Source: Clostridia bacterium
Lineage (GTDB): Bacteria; Bacillota; Clostridia; Christensenellales; Borkfalkiaceae
Reading direction: 5' to 3'
Length of the DNA: 64,000 nucleotides
Assembly (NCBI GenBank): GCA_017399185.1
Contig: JAFQEA010000016.1
Coordinates: forward strand, 147,264 to 211,263
A program made the position numbers and the translations under genes. Below the pieces are notes generated by a model. That model had not been told where the DNA came from and ran no database searches. It saw only the letters and a program-made list of their open reading frames with translations. This document shows, piece after piece, positions 40,621 through 49,170 of this stretch. Each line of letters opens with the position of its first letter. Position 1 is the first letter of the stretch.

Positions 40621-41913
40621 TTATTCAATGCTTTCGTTGACTGCTTCTTCCGGAGCTTCTTCCTGAACTTCTTCCAGAGCTTCTTCATCTTCGCTTTTTG
40701 TGTTTTCCACGATAAATTTTTTAGTCCTGCGGTTAAGACACATATACAGCATTGGTATAAGCCCAAGCACGCACCCGACCGAAAATACCGTTTCGAGCGG
40801 GAAGATTTCACCTAAAAAGCCGTACGCTAATGCAGATAGGGCGCTTCCGCCCACCGACGCGGACGACACAAACCCAAGTATTGCACCGCGGCTATCTTTG
40901 GGGATAGCAACCATCATTGCGGCGCTGAATACCGTGTTGCCGGCCGTGTTAGTCAGCATACCCAACAGCCCGAATACGCAGGTTAAGGCAAATTCCGTTT
41001 GCAAATAGGCTGTTAGCATAAAGATTTCGCTGAGCGGAAAGGTTATTGCTAAAATAAGGTATCTTGCTTTGGGGCTGAACTTGATTGCGCCAAGGAGTAC
41101 TACCGCAATAAGCGAGCCCACCGTGCAAATAGACATTAAAAGCCCGTACTGCTCAAGCGCAAAGCCCTTTTCAACCGTGAACGGCAAAATCAGGGAAAAC
41201 GCACCTGCCGACAAAAAGTTTATAATGATAGCGCAGGGGATAAAAATCTTTAAGCATTTATCCTTAAAAATGGTTTTAAGCGCAGTTTTGGTGTCGGCTA
41301 AAATGCTTTTAACGGTTACTTTTTGACCTTGCTTGACCGTTTTGGGGACGGAAACAAAAAGCTCTGACACGGCGGCGTAGATATTGCTTGCGCCGTTAAT
41401 AATAATGATAAGCGGAACGCCCAAAAGAGCAACAACCGCACCGCTAAAAGCCGTGCCGACAAGGTTTATAGAAGTGCTTACGCCAGAAAACAGCGATTGA
41501 CCGCGCTGAATTTCGTCACCGGGGATAATATCAACCAAAACCGTGTTTGACGCAGGTGAATAAAACACGCCGCCAAGCGCCGCTAAAAACGCCGCAACCA
41601 AAACGCCGACAACGTTTAGCTTATCCAAAAAGGCAAAAACGCCAACGGCCAGCATTATAATGCCTTGCAGCATATCGCCGATAACAAGCACCCATTTGCG
41701 GTTAAGCCTGTCAACTATTGTGCCTGAAAAGGGCGATAACAGCATGGTTACGAACATGGATATCGAAGACATAATCCCCATTAAGCCGTTAGAGCCCGTT
41801 TTTTGGTAAACCCAGTAGCCTATTGCAACGCTGTACATCAAGTCGCCAATAATGCTGACTGCGCTGCCCTGAAGCAGCAATATAAAGTTTTTATTCCATA
41901 GTTTTTTAACCAT
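40621..41913 (-). CDS. Major facilitator superfamily exporter (430 aa)
   Basis: Twelve hydrophobic helices and the loop DRLNRKWVLVIGD (the MFS A-motif region) identify an MFS transporter of the drug/macrolide exporter type. The last 35 residues form a very acidic cytoplasmic tail rich in Glu (for example EEALEEVQEEAPEEA), which is unusual for the family. The start codon lies within a copy of the 26-bp element. Substrate unknown. Confidence 0.87.
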   Translation of the reverse strand: MVKKLWNKNFILLLQGSAVSIIGDLMYSVAIGYWVYQKTGSNGLMGIMSSISMFVTMLLSPFSGTIVDRLNRKWVLVIGDMLQGIIMLAVGVFAFLDKLNVVGVLVAAFLAALGGVFYSPASNTVLVDIIPGDEIQRGQSLFSGVSTSINLVGTAFSGAVVALLGVPLIIIINGASNIYAAVSELFVSVPKTVKQGQKVTVKSILADTKTALKTIFKDKCLKIFIPCAIIINFLSAGAFSLILPFTVEKGFALEQYGLLMSICTVGSLIAVVLLGAIKFSPKARYLILAITFPLSEIFMLTAYLQTEFALTCVFGLLGMLTNTAGNTVFSAAMMVAIPKDSRGAILGFVSSASVGGSALSALAYGFLGEIFPLETVFSVGCVLGLIPMLYMCLNRRTKKFIVENTKSEDEEALEEVQEEAPEEAVNESIE

Positions 41914-41936
41914 AATCGACTTATAGCCCCACTTTT
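41911..41936 (-). repeat. 26-bp dispersed element, copy 16
   Basis: Minus-strand reading AAAAGTGGGGC, TATAA, GTCGATTATG; the final ATG is the MFS start codon. Confidence 0.78.
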
Positions 41937-42030
41937 GTGTAAAATCTAAAGCTTGGGCTTATTATAACAAATTATTATATGCCCTGTAAAGGCTTTTTGG
42001 TTTAAAGGTAAGTTTTTTGCCCTGAAAGGT

Positions 42031-42062
42031 AAAAAAAGATAGGTAAAACGCCTATCTTTTTT
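42031..42062 (-). terminator. Terminator after the aldo/keto reductase
   Basis: AAAAAAGATAGG pairs with CCTATCTTTTTT across TAAAACG. Confidence 0.85.
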
Positions 42063-42109
42063 GTGACTTAATTATAATGCTGTTTTATTGCTGCGTGCTT
42101 TTTAATGCT

Positions 42110-42946
42110 TTAGCTTCTGAAAGGCCTTGTCGGGCCGATATGGTAAAGCGAATTCAGATATTCCATATCTTCTTTGGAAATTTTAAAGTCAACGTCAAGA
42201 TTTGCTTTAATTCTTTCCGCGTTAACCGATTTCGGAAGGGGAAGCGTTCCGTTTTCAATGCAAAAGCGTATGCAAAGCTTGGGTACAGTCACGTTATATT
42301 TTTCCGCTAAATCGCAAAGCGCGCTATGCTCAACCAACGCCCCCGTTGCAAGTGGTGAATACGCCTGAACCAAAATGCCGTTTTTCTGGCAGTATTCGGT
42401 TATGGGGTTTTGGGTGTTGCCGATAAAATATCTTATCTGATTGACCGCAGGCACAAAGCCGGTTGCGTCTATTATTGCCTGTATATCTTTTGCGTGGAAG
42501 TTTGAAACGCCAATGGCACGAACCCTTTTTTGGTTGTATAAATCAATCATTGCGCGCCAAACGGCAATATTGCCTTGTGTATAATCACCGCCAACGTCGC
42601 TCCACGGCCACGGCGCGTGGATAAGATAAAGGTCAAGATAATCAGTTTCAAGGTTTTTAAGCGAAGCTTCAAAATGAGTTATTGCCCCGTCGTAATCCTT
42701 TATATCGGCAGGTAATTTTGTTGTTAAAAACACGTCTTCACGGTTGATACCGCTATCCTTTAGTGCGCGCGCAACGCTTGGCTCGTTGCCGTAAGCAAAA
42801 GCCGTGTCAATGTGTCTGTACCCCGCCTTTAGCGCGTTAAGGCAGGCGTTGTAGCCTTCTTCACCGTCCTTAACCTGCCACGTGCCAAAGCCGATTGCAG
42901 GTATTTTTATTCCGTTGTTTAGCGTAAAAAATTCAGTTTTTATCAT
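42110..42946 (-). CDS. Aldo/keto reductase
   Basis: The 278-residue TIM-barrel oxidoreductase has the catalytic tetrad Asp47 (HIDTAF), Tyr52, Lys77 (TTKLPA) and His110 (LIHAPW), and the NADPH-site GVSNFHAKDI. It resembles the 2,5-diketo-D-gluconic acid reductase group (AKR5), which reduces aldehydes or ketones of sugars and xenobiotics. GGGGGAAAT precedes the ATG. It stands alone. Confidence 0.9.
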   Translation of the reverse strand: MIKTEFFTLNNGIKIPAIGFGTWQVKDGEEGYNACLNALKAGYRHIDTAFAYGNEPSVARALKDSGINREDVFLTTKLPADIKDYDGAITHFEASLKNLETDYLDLYLIHAPWPWSDVGGDYTQGNIAVWRAMIDLYNQKRVRAIGVSNFHAKDIQAIIDATGFVPAVNQIRYFIGNTQNPITEYCQKNGILVQAYSPLATGALVEHSALCDLAEKYNVTVPKLCIRFCIENGTLPLPKSVNAERIKANLDVDFKISKEDMEYLNSLYHIGPTRPFRS

Positions 42947-43247
42947 ATTTCCCCCATTAAAGCTATTCTAATATGTTGGTAAGCCTTTTTGCAATTTTAC
43001 GCCTTGCGGTTTATCTAAAGCATAAAAATATAGTAGTTTAATCAATTATAACAGCCGCGTATAATTTTGTCAATACCCGGGCGTGATAACTTTCAGCAAA
43101 TATCAGCCGACACTCCCCACCCGTTTAAATCTCGTCTTTAAGAGCACAAAACAAAAAAAGAACAAGGGCAAAAGCCTTGTTCTTTTTCTGCGAAAGAGCG
43201 ACCAAAAGGTGCGTAAAGTAGGGTAAGAACAGTAAAAAGGTGTCCAT
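42947..43247. other. Intergenic region of ~300 bp
   Basis: AT-rich upstream region of the aldo/keto reductase gene, then a terminator at 43155. I see no gene or repeat in it otherwise. Confidence 0.6.
43155..43188 (-). terminator. Terminator downstream of small membrane protein
   Basis: AAAAAGAACAAGG pairs with CCTTGTTCTTTTT around a short loop. Confidence 0.85.
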
Positions 43248-43655
43248 TTAATAATATGGAATTTGAGCAATGAACCATATTATCGGAAGTAATAAAATTA
43301 ACGACGGAGACAAAAACAAACTAAATCTCAAGACATCAAGAAACAACTCCAAAGTATACTCAAAACGCGTTCCTTGCGTGAATGCAAGTACCACGATTTC
43401 AGCAAACGCAAAGAAACCAACCATTGTTACAATCGTAAAGATGACGGTTTTTGCTTTGGTTAGATCTAAACACACTACTACTCGATATGCGCTTAATGCG
43501 AACAGCAAAAAGTCGATAATGCAGATCATCCAAAATATAATTTCGTATGGGTTTTTTAGAGCAAAATAATAAACAAAAGATATAGCCGATGCTAAAATAC
43601 CAACAATTATTAGGATCGGTAACGGAATATCTTTTAAATCAATTTTTTTAGCCAT
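43248..43655 (-). CDS. Small membrane protein of unknown function (135 aa)
   Basis: Four hydrophobic helices (about residues 11-31, 38-57, 69-90 and 106-130) fill nearly the whole protein, with a Lys-rich start (MAKKIDLKDIP). I recognise no family. AAAGGAAG precedes the ATG, and a very good promoter lies just upstream, so it is probably a real, separately transcribed gene. Confidence 0.65.
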   Translation of the reverse strand: MAKKIDLKDIPLPILIIVGILASAISFVYYFALKNPYEIIFWMICIIDFLLFALSAYRVVVCLDLTKAKTVIFTIVTMVGFFAFAEIVVLAFTQGTRFEYTLELFLDVLRFSLFLSPSLILLLPIIWFIAQIPYY

Positions 43656-43676
43656 ATCATCACTTCCTTTAAAAGC

Positions 43677-43705
43677 ATTATATCACACTTTGGCAAATAA
43701 ATCAA
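43677..43705 (-). promoter_or_regulatory. Promoter for the small membrane protein
   Basis: Minus-strand TTGATT, 17 bases, TATAAT, 22 bases before the start codon. Confidence 0.75.
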
Positions 43706-43717
43706 GACGTAGCCTTG

Positions 43718-43930
43718 TATATCATCCGCAACTCGTTGCGGTATATCACCAACACGGAGTGTTGTATAGACGCTCGCAGGCTCGCTATTCCGTCGCTTCG
43801 CTCCTTACATCAAGCCGCAGGGGAGATACACGCTAAAGCGTGATGAGATACAAGGGCGGTGAGCCGCCCTTGATGATATCCACGACTGCGTCGTGATGAT
43901 ATGCCAAGCCTGCGGCTTGGATAAAAAAAT
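43718..43930. repeat. Hairpin array A
   Basis: A series of short palindromes of different sequence is joined by near-constant linkers of the type GATATAC/GATGATAT: CAACTCGTTG, AACACGGAGTGTT, CACGCTAAAGCGTG, CAAGGGCGGTGAGCCGCCCTTG (written as arms CAAGGGCGG and CCGCCCTTG), CACGACTGCGTCGTG and CCAAGCCTGCGGCTTGG. Stems differ but each pairs perfectly. The same architecture, and one identical hairpin (CACGCTAAAGCGTG), occurs again at 55.1 kb. Confidence 0.8.
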
Positions 43931-43968
43931 ACTGCAGAAAAGAGTACCTTCTGCAGTATTTTTATGTA
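43928..43968. terminator. Terminator-like hairpin beside array A
   Basis: AAATACTGCAGAA pairs with TTCTGCAGTATTTTT across AAGAGTACC. Confidence 0.65.
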
Positions 43969-44270
43969 ATAACTCATTCGATAATACAATGAACTGCCGA
44001 AAGCGGAAATGGTGCATTTATTCACCGCGGCCGTTATAATGATCTCACCGATCGCGTTCGCATCGAGAAGGAAAAGTGCAAACAGCTCTCAAGAAGGCGC
44101 AAGCGAATGGCAGCGAGATATCGGTTATGCTTTGAGAAAGAATAGAAAAAGTCCCCGAATAGCACCTAAATACAATGCTGTCCTGGGAGCATCTTATGAA
44201 TAACAAGTTCGAGTCAACTTATTATACCACAATTTTCAGTTATATTCAATACGTTTATCCACCATAATAA
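43969..44270. other. Unassigned region, ~300 bp
   Basis: Base composition is richer in GC than the flanks and a 64-codon frame is open, but it overlaps nothing I can identify and has no ribosome site. It may be the decayed end of a gene lost at the border of the maltodextrin region. Confidence 0.35.
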
Positions 44271-44272
44271 AA

Positions 44273-44304
44273 ATCGGGCTACCCACAAATATTGTGGGTA
44301 GCCT
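44273..44304 (-). terminator. Terminator of the maltodextrin operon
   Basis: On the minus strand GGCTACCCACAA and TTGTGGGTAGCC pair closely and are followed by CGATTTTTATT. Confidence 0.88.
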
Positions 44305-44346
44305 TAAAGCAATTTCATCAAATGCCGCGATTACAAATATGTGAAA

Positions 44347-45573
44347 TTACTTTCGAATGCTCACTTCGGTTTCCTTGTCAAACAAATGAATATAATCTTC
44401 GTCGATATCAAGGAAAATCTTACTGTGTCTTTCGGGATCTGATTTGAGCTTTGCACTGAGCGTAATGGATGTTGCCGTTCTTTCAAGTGATTGCTCTCCA
44501 TTAAGGTCGAGGTTAGAATATACTATTGTTTCATTACCAAGAGCTTCCACTACTTCTACTTTTGCAACAACAGTTGTAGCCTTATCACCGTTATCAACAA
44601 GCTTGAGATCGCCGGGACGAATACCCATAATAACATCAATGCCACTACCGATTTTCTCTGCATCAAACTTATCCATTGTTGCCTTGGAAAGTGTAATTTC
44701 TTGATCGTTTGCAAACTTAAGTTTACCGTCAGGTGTTAATCTTCCATTAAAGAAGTTAATTTGAGGCGTTCCGATAAATCCTGCAACAAAGGTATTTACA
44801 GGTCTTGAGTAAAGCTCTTTGGGTGCTCCAATCTGCTGAACGAAGCCATCCTTCATAACAACGATACGTGTACCCATTGTCATAGCTTCAACTTGGTCGT
44901 GAGTTACGTAAATGAAGGTTGCTTCAAGCTTTTCGTGAAGCTTGATAATCTCACTTCTCATTGTTGCTCTCAACTTTGCGTCAAGGTTTGAAAGTGGTTC
45001 GTCAAGAAGGAATACCTTTGGCTTTCTTACGATTGTTCTACCAAGGGCAACTCTCTGACGCTGACCGCCGGAAAGTGCTTTGGGTTTTCTCTGCAAATAC
45101 TCTTCAATAGCAAGAATCTTTGCTGCTTCCATAACCTTTTCCTTGATTTCAGCTTCGGTAAGCTTTCTCATTACGGGAATCTCTTTACCTTCTTTATCAA
45201 GGACGGGATTGCCTTTTTTATCACGCTTGATATCCGGGATTTTACGAAGGCGAAGACCAAATGCCATATTCTCATATACGGACATATGGGGATAGAGTGC
45301 ATAGTTCTGGAATACCATTGCTATATCTCTATCCTTTGGTGCTACATCGTTAACAAGAGTATCGTCTATGTAAATTTGACCTTTTGTGATTTTTTCAAGA
45401 CCGGCAATCATACGTAAAGTTGTAGATTTACCGCATCCCGAAGGTCCTACAAAAACGATGAACTCTTTATCTTCAATGTGCATTGAGAAGTCAGAAACAG
45501 CGGGCTTCATATCTCCCTTTGCTTCTTTGTTTTCATATATTTTATATACATTTTTTAATGTTACTGTTGACAT
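44347..45573 (-). CDS. malK: Sugar ABC transporter ATPase, MalK/MsmK/UgpC type
   Basis: The 408-residue ATPase has Walker A GPSGCGKSTT, Q-loop MVFQNYALYPHM, signature LSGGQRQRVALGR, Walker B VFLLDEPLSNLD and the switch His in VTHDQ. The C-terminal third is the regulatory OB/TOBE region of MalK-type proteins. About 25 extra residues rich in Lys/Asp (around 112-138) sit in the helical subdomain, a modest insertion. AAGGAGAG precedes the ATG. It energises MalF-MalG encoded just upstream. Confidence 0.92.
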   Translation of the reverse strand: MSTVTLKNVYKIYENKEAKGDMKPAVSDFSMHIEDKEFIVFVGPSGCGKSTTLRMIAGLEKITKGQIYIDDTLVNDVAPKDRDIAMVFQNYALYPHMSVYENMAFGLRLRKIPDIKRDKKGNPVLDKEGKEIPVMRKLTEAEIKEKVMEAAKILAIEEYLQRKPKALSGGQRQRVALGRTIVRKPKVFLLDEPLSNLDAKLRATMRSEIIKLHEKLEATFIYVTHDQVEAMTMGTRIVVMKDGFVQQIGAPKELYSRPVNTFVAGFIGTPQINFFNGRLTPDGKLKFANDQEITLSKATMDKFDAEKIGSGIDVIMGIRPGDLKLVDNGDKATTVVAKVEVVEALGNETIVYSNLDLNGEQSLERTATSITLSAKLKSDPERHSKIFLDIDEDYIHLFDKETEVSIRK

Positions 45574-45583
45574 ATTCTCTCCT

Positions 45584-46426
45584 TTATTGCTTTACCGCAC
45601 CGGCAGACATGCCGTTTACAAGATATTTACTAAGGCAGAAATACAAAATTACAATCGGAACAGCAATAAATACTGATCCTGCAGAGAATCTTGCGAATTC
45701 CGTTTCAGGAAGGCTCATAAGTCCAACTGCTACCGTCCAAAGGCTCTTATCTTTAAGAAGAAGCTTTGGAAGGATGTAGTCGCTCCAAGGCCAAGCAAAC
45801 TGTGTGAGAAGTGTATAAACAAGCATCGGCTTAGAGAGAGGTAGTGTAATAGAACGGAATATCTTAAAATTGCTTGCTCCGTCTATGCTTGCTGCTTCAT
45901 AAATAGACTTGGGAATGGTATCAAAGAAACCCTTTTGAACAAGGTATCCCATTGGAGCGCCGCCTGCATAAATAAGAGCAAGACCTAAATGGCTATTGAT
46001 AAAGCCGAACTGCGTCATAAGAAGGTAAACCGCTGTCATTCCCATAAATGACGGGAACATTCCAAGCACCAAAGCTCCCTTCATAAGTGCTTTTCTTCCT
46101 CTGAACTCAAAGGTGGAAATGGTGTAGGCTGTAAGAATCACAAGAACTGTTCCCAGCAAACTGCTAACTACAGCAACAAAAAGTGTGTTAGTAAACCAAC
46201 TTATATAGTTATACATTACCGTATCGGTAAAGAGTAACTTAAAACTGTCAAGAGAGTATTCACTCGGGAAGAATCCGTTAAAGCTATACATATCACCGCT
46301 CTTTGAGAAGCAGCTTATTACAAGCCAGAAGCAAGGAAATACGAATATAAGAGAAACTATTATCAGTATTGAATAAGTCAAAAACTTATCAGCAATTTCT
46401 TTTGCGTGCATACCGGGCTTTTTCAT
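45584..46426 (-). CDS. malG: Maltodextrin ABC transporter permease MalG-like
   Basis: The 280-residue membrane protein has six helices and the EAA loop EAASIDGASNFKIFRSITLPLSKP that contacts the ATPase. The C-terminus NGMSAGAVKQ is the conserved MalG-type tail. The start overlaps the malF stop by four bases, so the two permeases are translated together. Confidence 0.9.
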   Translation of the reverse strand: MKKPGMHAKEIADKFLTYSILIIVSLIFVFPCFWLVISCFSKSGDMYSFNGFFPSEYSLDSFKLLFTDTVMYNYISWFTNTLFVAVVSSLLGTVLVILTAYTISTFEFRGRKALMKGALVLGMFPSFMGMTAVYLLMTQFGFINSHLGLALIYAGGAPMGYLVQKGFFDTIPKSIYEAASIDGASNFKIFRSITLPLSKPMLVYTLLTQFAWPWSDYILPKLLLKDKSLWTVAVGLMSLPETEFARFSAGSVFIAVPIVILYFCLSKYLVNGMSAGAVKQ

Positions 46427-47739
46427 CTGAACGTATCCTCCTTCTTGTAGGCTGCACTTCTAACGTAAACACTAAGGCTTACAATAGAGGTGATTGCAAA
46501 GATCACAAGGCTTATGGCCGCGCCTATTGCATAATAGTTATTGTCTATCGACATTCTGTAGAGCCAGTTAATAAGCAAGTCTGTGTCACTCGCAAGGAAG
46601 TAACCGTCACTCAAAACGTCGCTTCTTAAGAAGAAGAATACGCCAAAGTTATTGAAGTTTCCTATAAACTGACTGATAAGTACGGGAGTTGTTGAGAAAA
46701 TTACGAAAGGAAGAGTTATCTTTCTGAATTGAAGGAAGCTTGATGCACCGTCAATATCTGCCGCTTCGTAAAGATCATTGTTAATGTTGGAAAGAACTCC
46801 TGTTGCAAGGAGCATAATGGAAGGAACGGAAAGCCAAGCATTGATAAAGAAGCCTATACCTCTTGCCATCCATTTTGAGTTGATACCGAGGAAGTCAATT
46901 ATCTGACCGCCGTTGTCAACAATAATATTGTTGATGGGACCGCCATTACTGAACATATATTTGAAGGCAAGGAGCGTAATAAATCCGGGAATAGCGTAAG
47001 CTAAAATTGGGAATGCACGCCATATTGCCTTACCTTTAACGCATTTTTTGTTGTAAAGAAGAGCGAGCCCGAGTCCGGCAAAGTAGTTAAACAGTGTTGA
47101 AGCAAATGCCCAAAGCAAGTTCCAACCAAGTATTTTTACAAAGGACTGAGAAAGTTCACCAAGAACAACAAGTTTCTTAAAGCTATCAAACGTCCAGTCA
47201 ACAAGCTCGGGAGGAACTATTTTACCGCCGTAATTGGTGAAGGCGATAAGTATCATGAAGATAATAGGAAGGATATTAAATACAGCTACACCAAGAAGCG
47301 GAAGAAAAAGTGCTGCTTTATAAAAATTCTTATCAAGGATAGAGGATATATCATTCTTTAATGAAGGCAACATTTTGTTGTTGTGCTTTTCCTCGGCGTA
47401 AAAATGAGCATCTTTAATATTTGATATATACATCCAAATGAGTCCTGCCAATGCTATCCACGCAAATATACCACGAAGGAGCATAATGACAGAGTTATCA
47501 CCTACTATTCCAGCCCAAGCATCTGCCTTATTAGTGCCAAGAGTAAAGAAGCCGATTATATCTGTAATACCCGTAAACCCGAAGTATAGCATAAATGCAA
47601 TTTCGGTGAGCATATAAAGCATACCTTTACCAAATTGACCGTTCAAAATTTGCCCTACGCCCATAAATGCCATTGAAGCGTAGGTTTCCTTGCCACTCTC
47701 TCTAAAGAAAGTGGCAAGTTTTTTAATCTTGTTTTTCAT
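46423..47739 (-). CDS. malF: Maltodextrin ABC transporter permease MalF-like (438 aa)
   Basis: The C-terminal 300 residues form a standard six-helix permease with the EAA loop EAADIDGASSFLQFRKITLPF. About 130 extra N-terminal residues add two or three helices (FMGVGQILNGQFGKGMLYML region and a Trp-rich helix), as in MalF proteins that have an N-terminal membrane extension. AAGGAG precedes the ATG. It lies 12 bp after malE. Confidence 0.9.
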   Translation of the reverse strand: MKNKIKKLATFFRESGKETYASMAFMGVGQILNGQFGKGMLYMLTEIAFMLYFGFTGITDIIGFFTLGTNKADAWAGIVGDNSVIMLLRGIFAWIALAGLIWMYISNIKDAHFYAEEKHNNKMLPSLKNDISSILDKNFYKAALFLPLLGVAVFNILPIIFMILIAFTNYGGKIVPPELVDWTFDSFKKLVVLGELSQSFVKILGWNLLWAFASTLFNYFAGLGLALLYNKKCVKGKAIWRAFPILAYAIPGFITLLAFKYMFSNGGPINNIIVDNGGQIIDFLGINSKWMARGIGFFINAWLSVPSIMLLATGVLSNINNDLYEAADIDGASSFLQFRKITLPFVIFSTTPVLISQFIGNFNNFGVFFFLRSDVLSDGYFLASDTDLLINWLYRMSIDNNYYAIGAAISLVIFAITSIVSLSVYVRSAAYKKEDTFR

Positions 47740-47751
47740 AGATTTTTCTCC

Positions 47752-49170
47752 TTATTCAGAGAATGTGTGGATTGCTTTATAGATGTTATCGTCAATGGTT
47801 TCAAGAATAGCCTGTAAGTCATTAAGAGTGTACTTTCTGTCTGTACATCCATCGGTAGCAATCTGCTTAAATCCAGAAGAAATGGGAATCCAAATCTGCT
47901 TTACCGCGGAAATAGAAGGCATTACTACGAGGGTACCGTCATCAAGATTGTTATATGTGATTTCGGTTGCAGGATTGTCAATATTTTCGATTACGTCACC
48001 TCTTGCAGGAACGATACCAAGCATTTCTGCACGCTTCTGTACCATTTCAGCACTTGTTGCAAATTCTACGAATTTGAGAGCCCAATCCTTATGCTCGGAG
48101 TAAGAGCTGATGCCGTATCCGTTAATACCGCCCATAGTCTTCTGTCGGGTCCAAAGAGAAGAATCTGTAACGTCAACGTTTGCAGTAATATCACCTGCAG
48201 CGGGAAGCATAGGAAGAGATGCAATAACAAGGTTTTCCTTAGCCTTTGCGTTTGCTTCTGCTTCGGAAAGTCCCTGATTCTGATACTCAAGAGCGAGATC
48301 CTTTAAGAAGTTGGTTGTAATGTCGGGAGTGCAAATAGTTGCGAAAATTGTTCCGTTTGCAAGCATTGTTGTTCTTGCATTTGTGAAGGAATCGTCAGCA
48401 CATTTTTCGTCCATAATTCCGGCGAGATCCCAAATTACCTTTGCACCAAGCTTTGCATTTCCGTTAGAAAGACCAATATCTGTATCATCAGTATTATTCT
48501 TACCAAATACATATCCACCGTAGGAGAAAAGGAAACCGGAGTTAAAATATTCGTTATTAAGCTGAAGGGCGAAGCCAAACTTGCTCTTGTCGTTCTGACG
48601 TATCTGCGCACTGTAACGGTACATTTCATTCCAGAACTCTACCATATCGGGAACATCGTTGTTGTTTTTATTCCATTCGGTCTCCCAATTTGCAGGAAGC
48701 ATATCTTTTCTGTAATAAAGAAGGGGCTGCTGAACGTTTACGGGAACACCACAGTAAACGGTCTTGCCGTCTGCTTCTGCCTTATAAGCATCCCAAGCAT
48801 TCTGGGGGATCTGATCGTAGCACTCAAGTGCCTCAATGTCGATGGGGTAAATGTGATGTCCGTCAACGTATTTCATAAGAACGTCATTTGCCTGATAGAG
48901 AACGTCGGGACCGTAGCCATAAGGACCATCGTTTTCAAGGTCGGAATACTCGTCCATATCTGCATCAACTGCAATAACGTTATAATCCTTATATTTTTCA
49001 TTAAAGGCATCGAGAAGCACCTGAAGATAACCATTCTTCTTGGCGAAATCATTTTCAAGAACTCTGATGACTATTTGTTCTTTGTCTTTGTCATTGTTAC
49101 AAGAACTCAAAATACAAGCAATGCTTGTAAGCATTGCGATTGCTAAAACTAAAGATATTATTCTTTTCAT
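47752..49170 (-). CDS. malE: Maltodextrin-binding lipoprotein MalE-like
   Basis: The signal peptide ends in the lipobox LSSC followed by NNDKDK, so it is lipid-anchored. The 472-residue body is a family-1 extracellular binding protein: TMGGINGYGISSYSEHKDWALKFVEFATSAEMV is a typical C-terminal lobe. Context with a GH13 enzyme, MalFGK and a starch-binding lipoprotein makes maltodextrin the likely ligand. AAGGAG precedes the ATG, which overlaps the amylase stop (ATGA). Confidence 0.9.
   Translation of the reverse strand: MKRIISLVLAIAMLTSIACILSSCNNDKDKEQIVIRVLENDFAKKNGYLQVLLDAFNEKYKDYNVIAVDADMDEYSDLENDGPYGYGPDVLYQANDVLMKYVDGHHIYPIDIEALECYDQIPQNAWDAYKAEADGKTVYCGVPVNVQQPLLYYRKDMLPANWETEWNKNNNDVPDMVEFWNEMYRYSAQIRQNDKSKFGFALQLNNEYFNSGFLFSYGGYVFGKNNTDDTDIGLSNGNAKLGAKVIWDLAGIMDEKCADDSFTNARTTMLANGTIFATICTPDITTNFLKDLALEYQNQGLSEAEANAKAKENLVIASLPMLPAAGDITANVDVTDSSLWTRQKTMGGINGYGISSYSEHKDWALKFVEFATSAEMVQKRAEMLGIVPARGDVIENIDNPATEITYNNLDDGTLVVMPSISAVKQIWIPISSGFKQIATDGCTDRKYTLNDLQAILETIDDNIYKAIHTFSE

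Noticed and set aside
43718..43930. CRISPR array
   Set aside because: There is no constant repeat of 23-40 bases and the variable parts are palindromes, not unique spacers; no cas gene is present. The same holds for 55.03-55.22 kb.
43805..44203. Several short frames of 64-71 codons on both strands
   Set aside because: They run through hairpin array A or the unassigned segment beside it, lack ribosome sites and resemble nothing.
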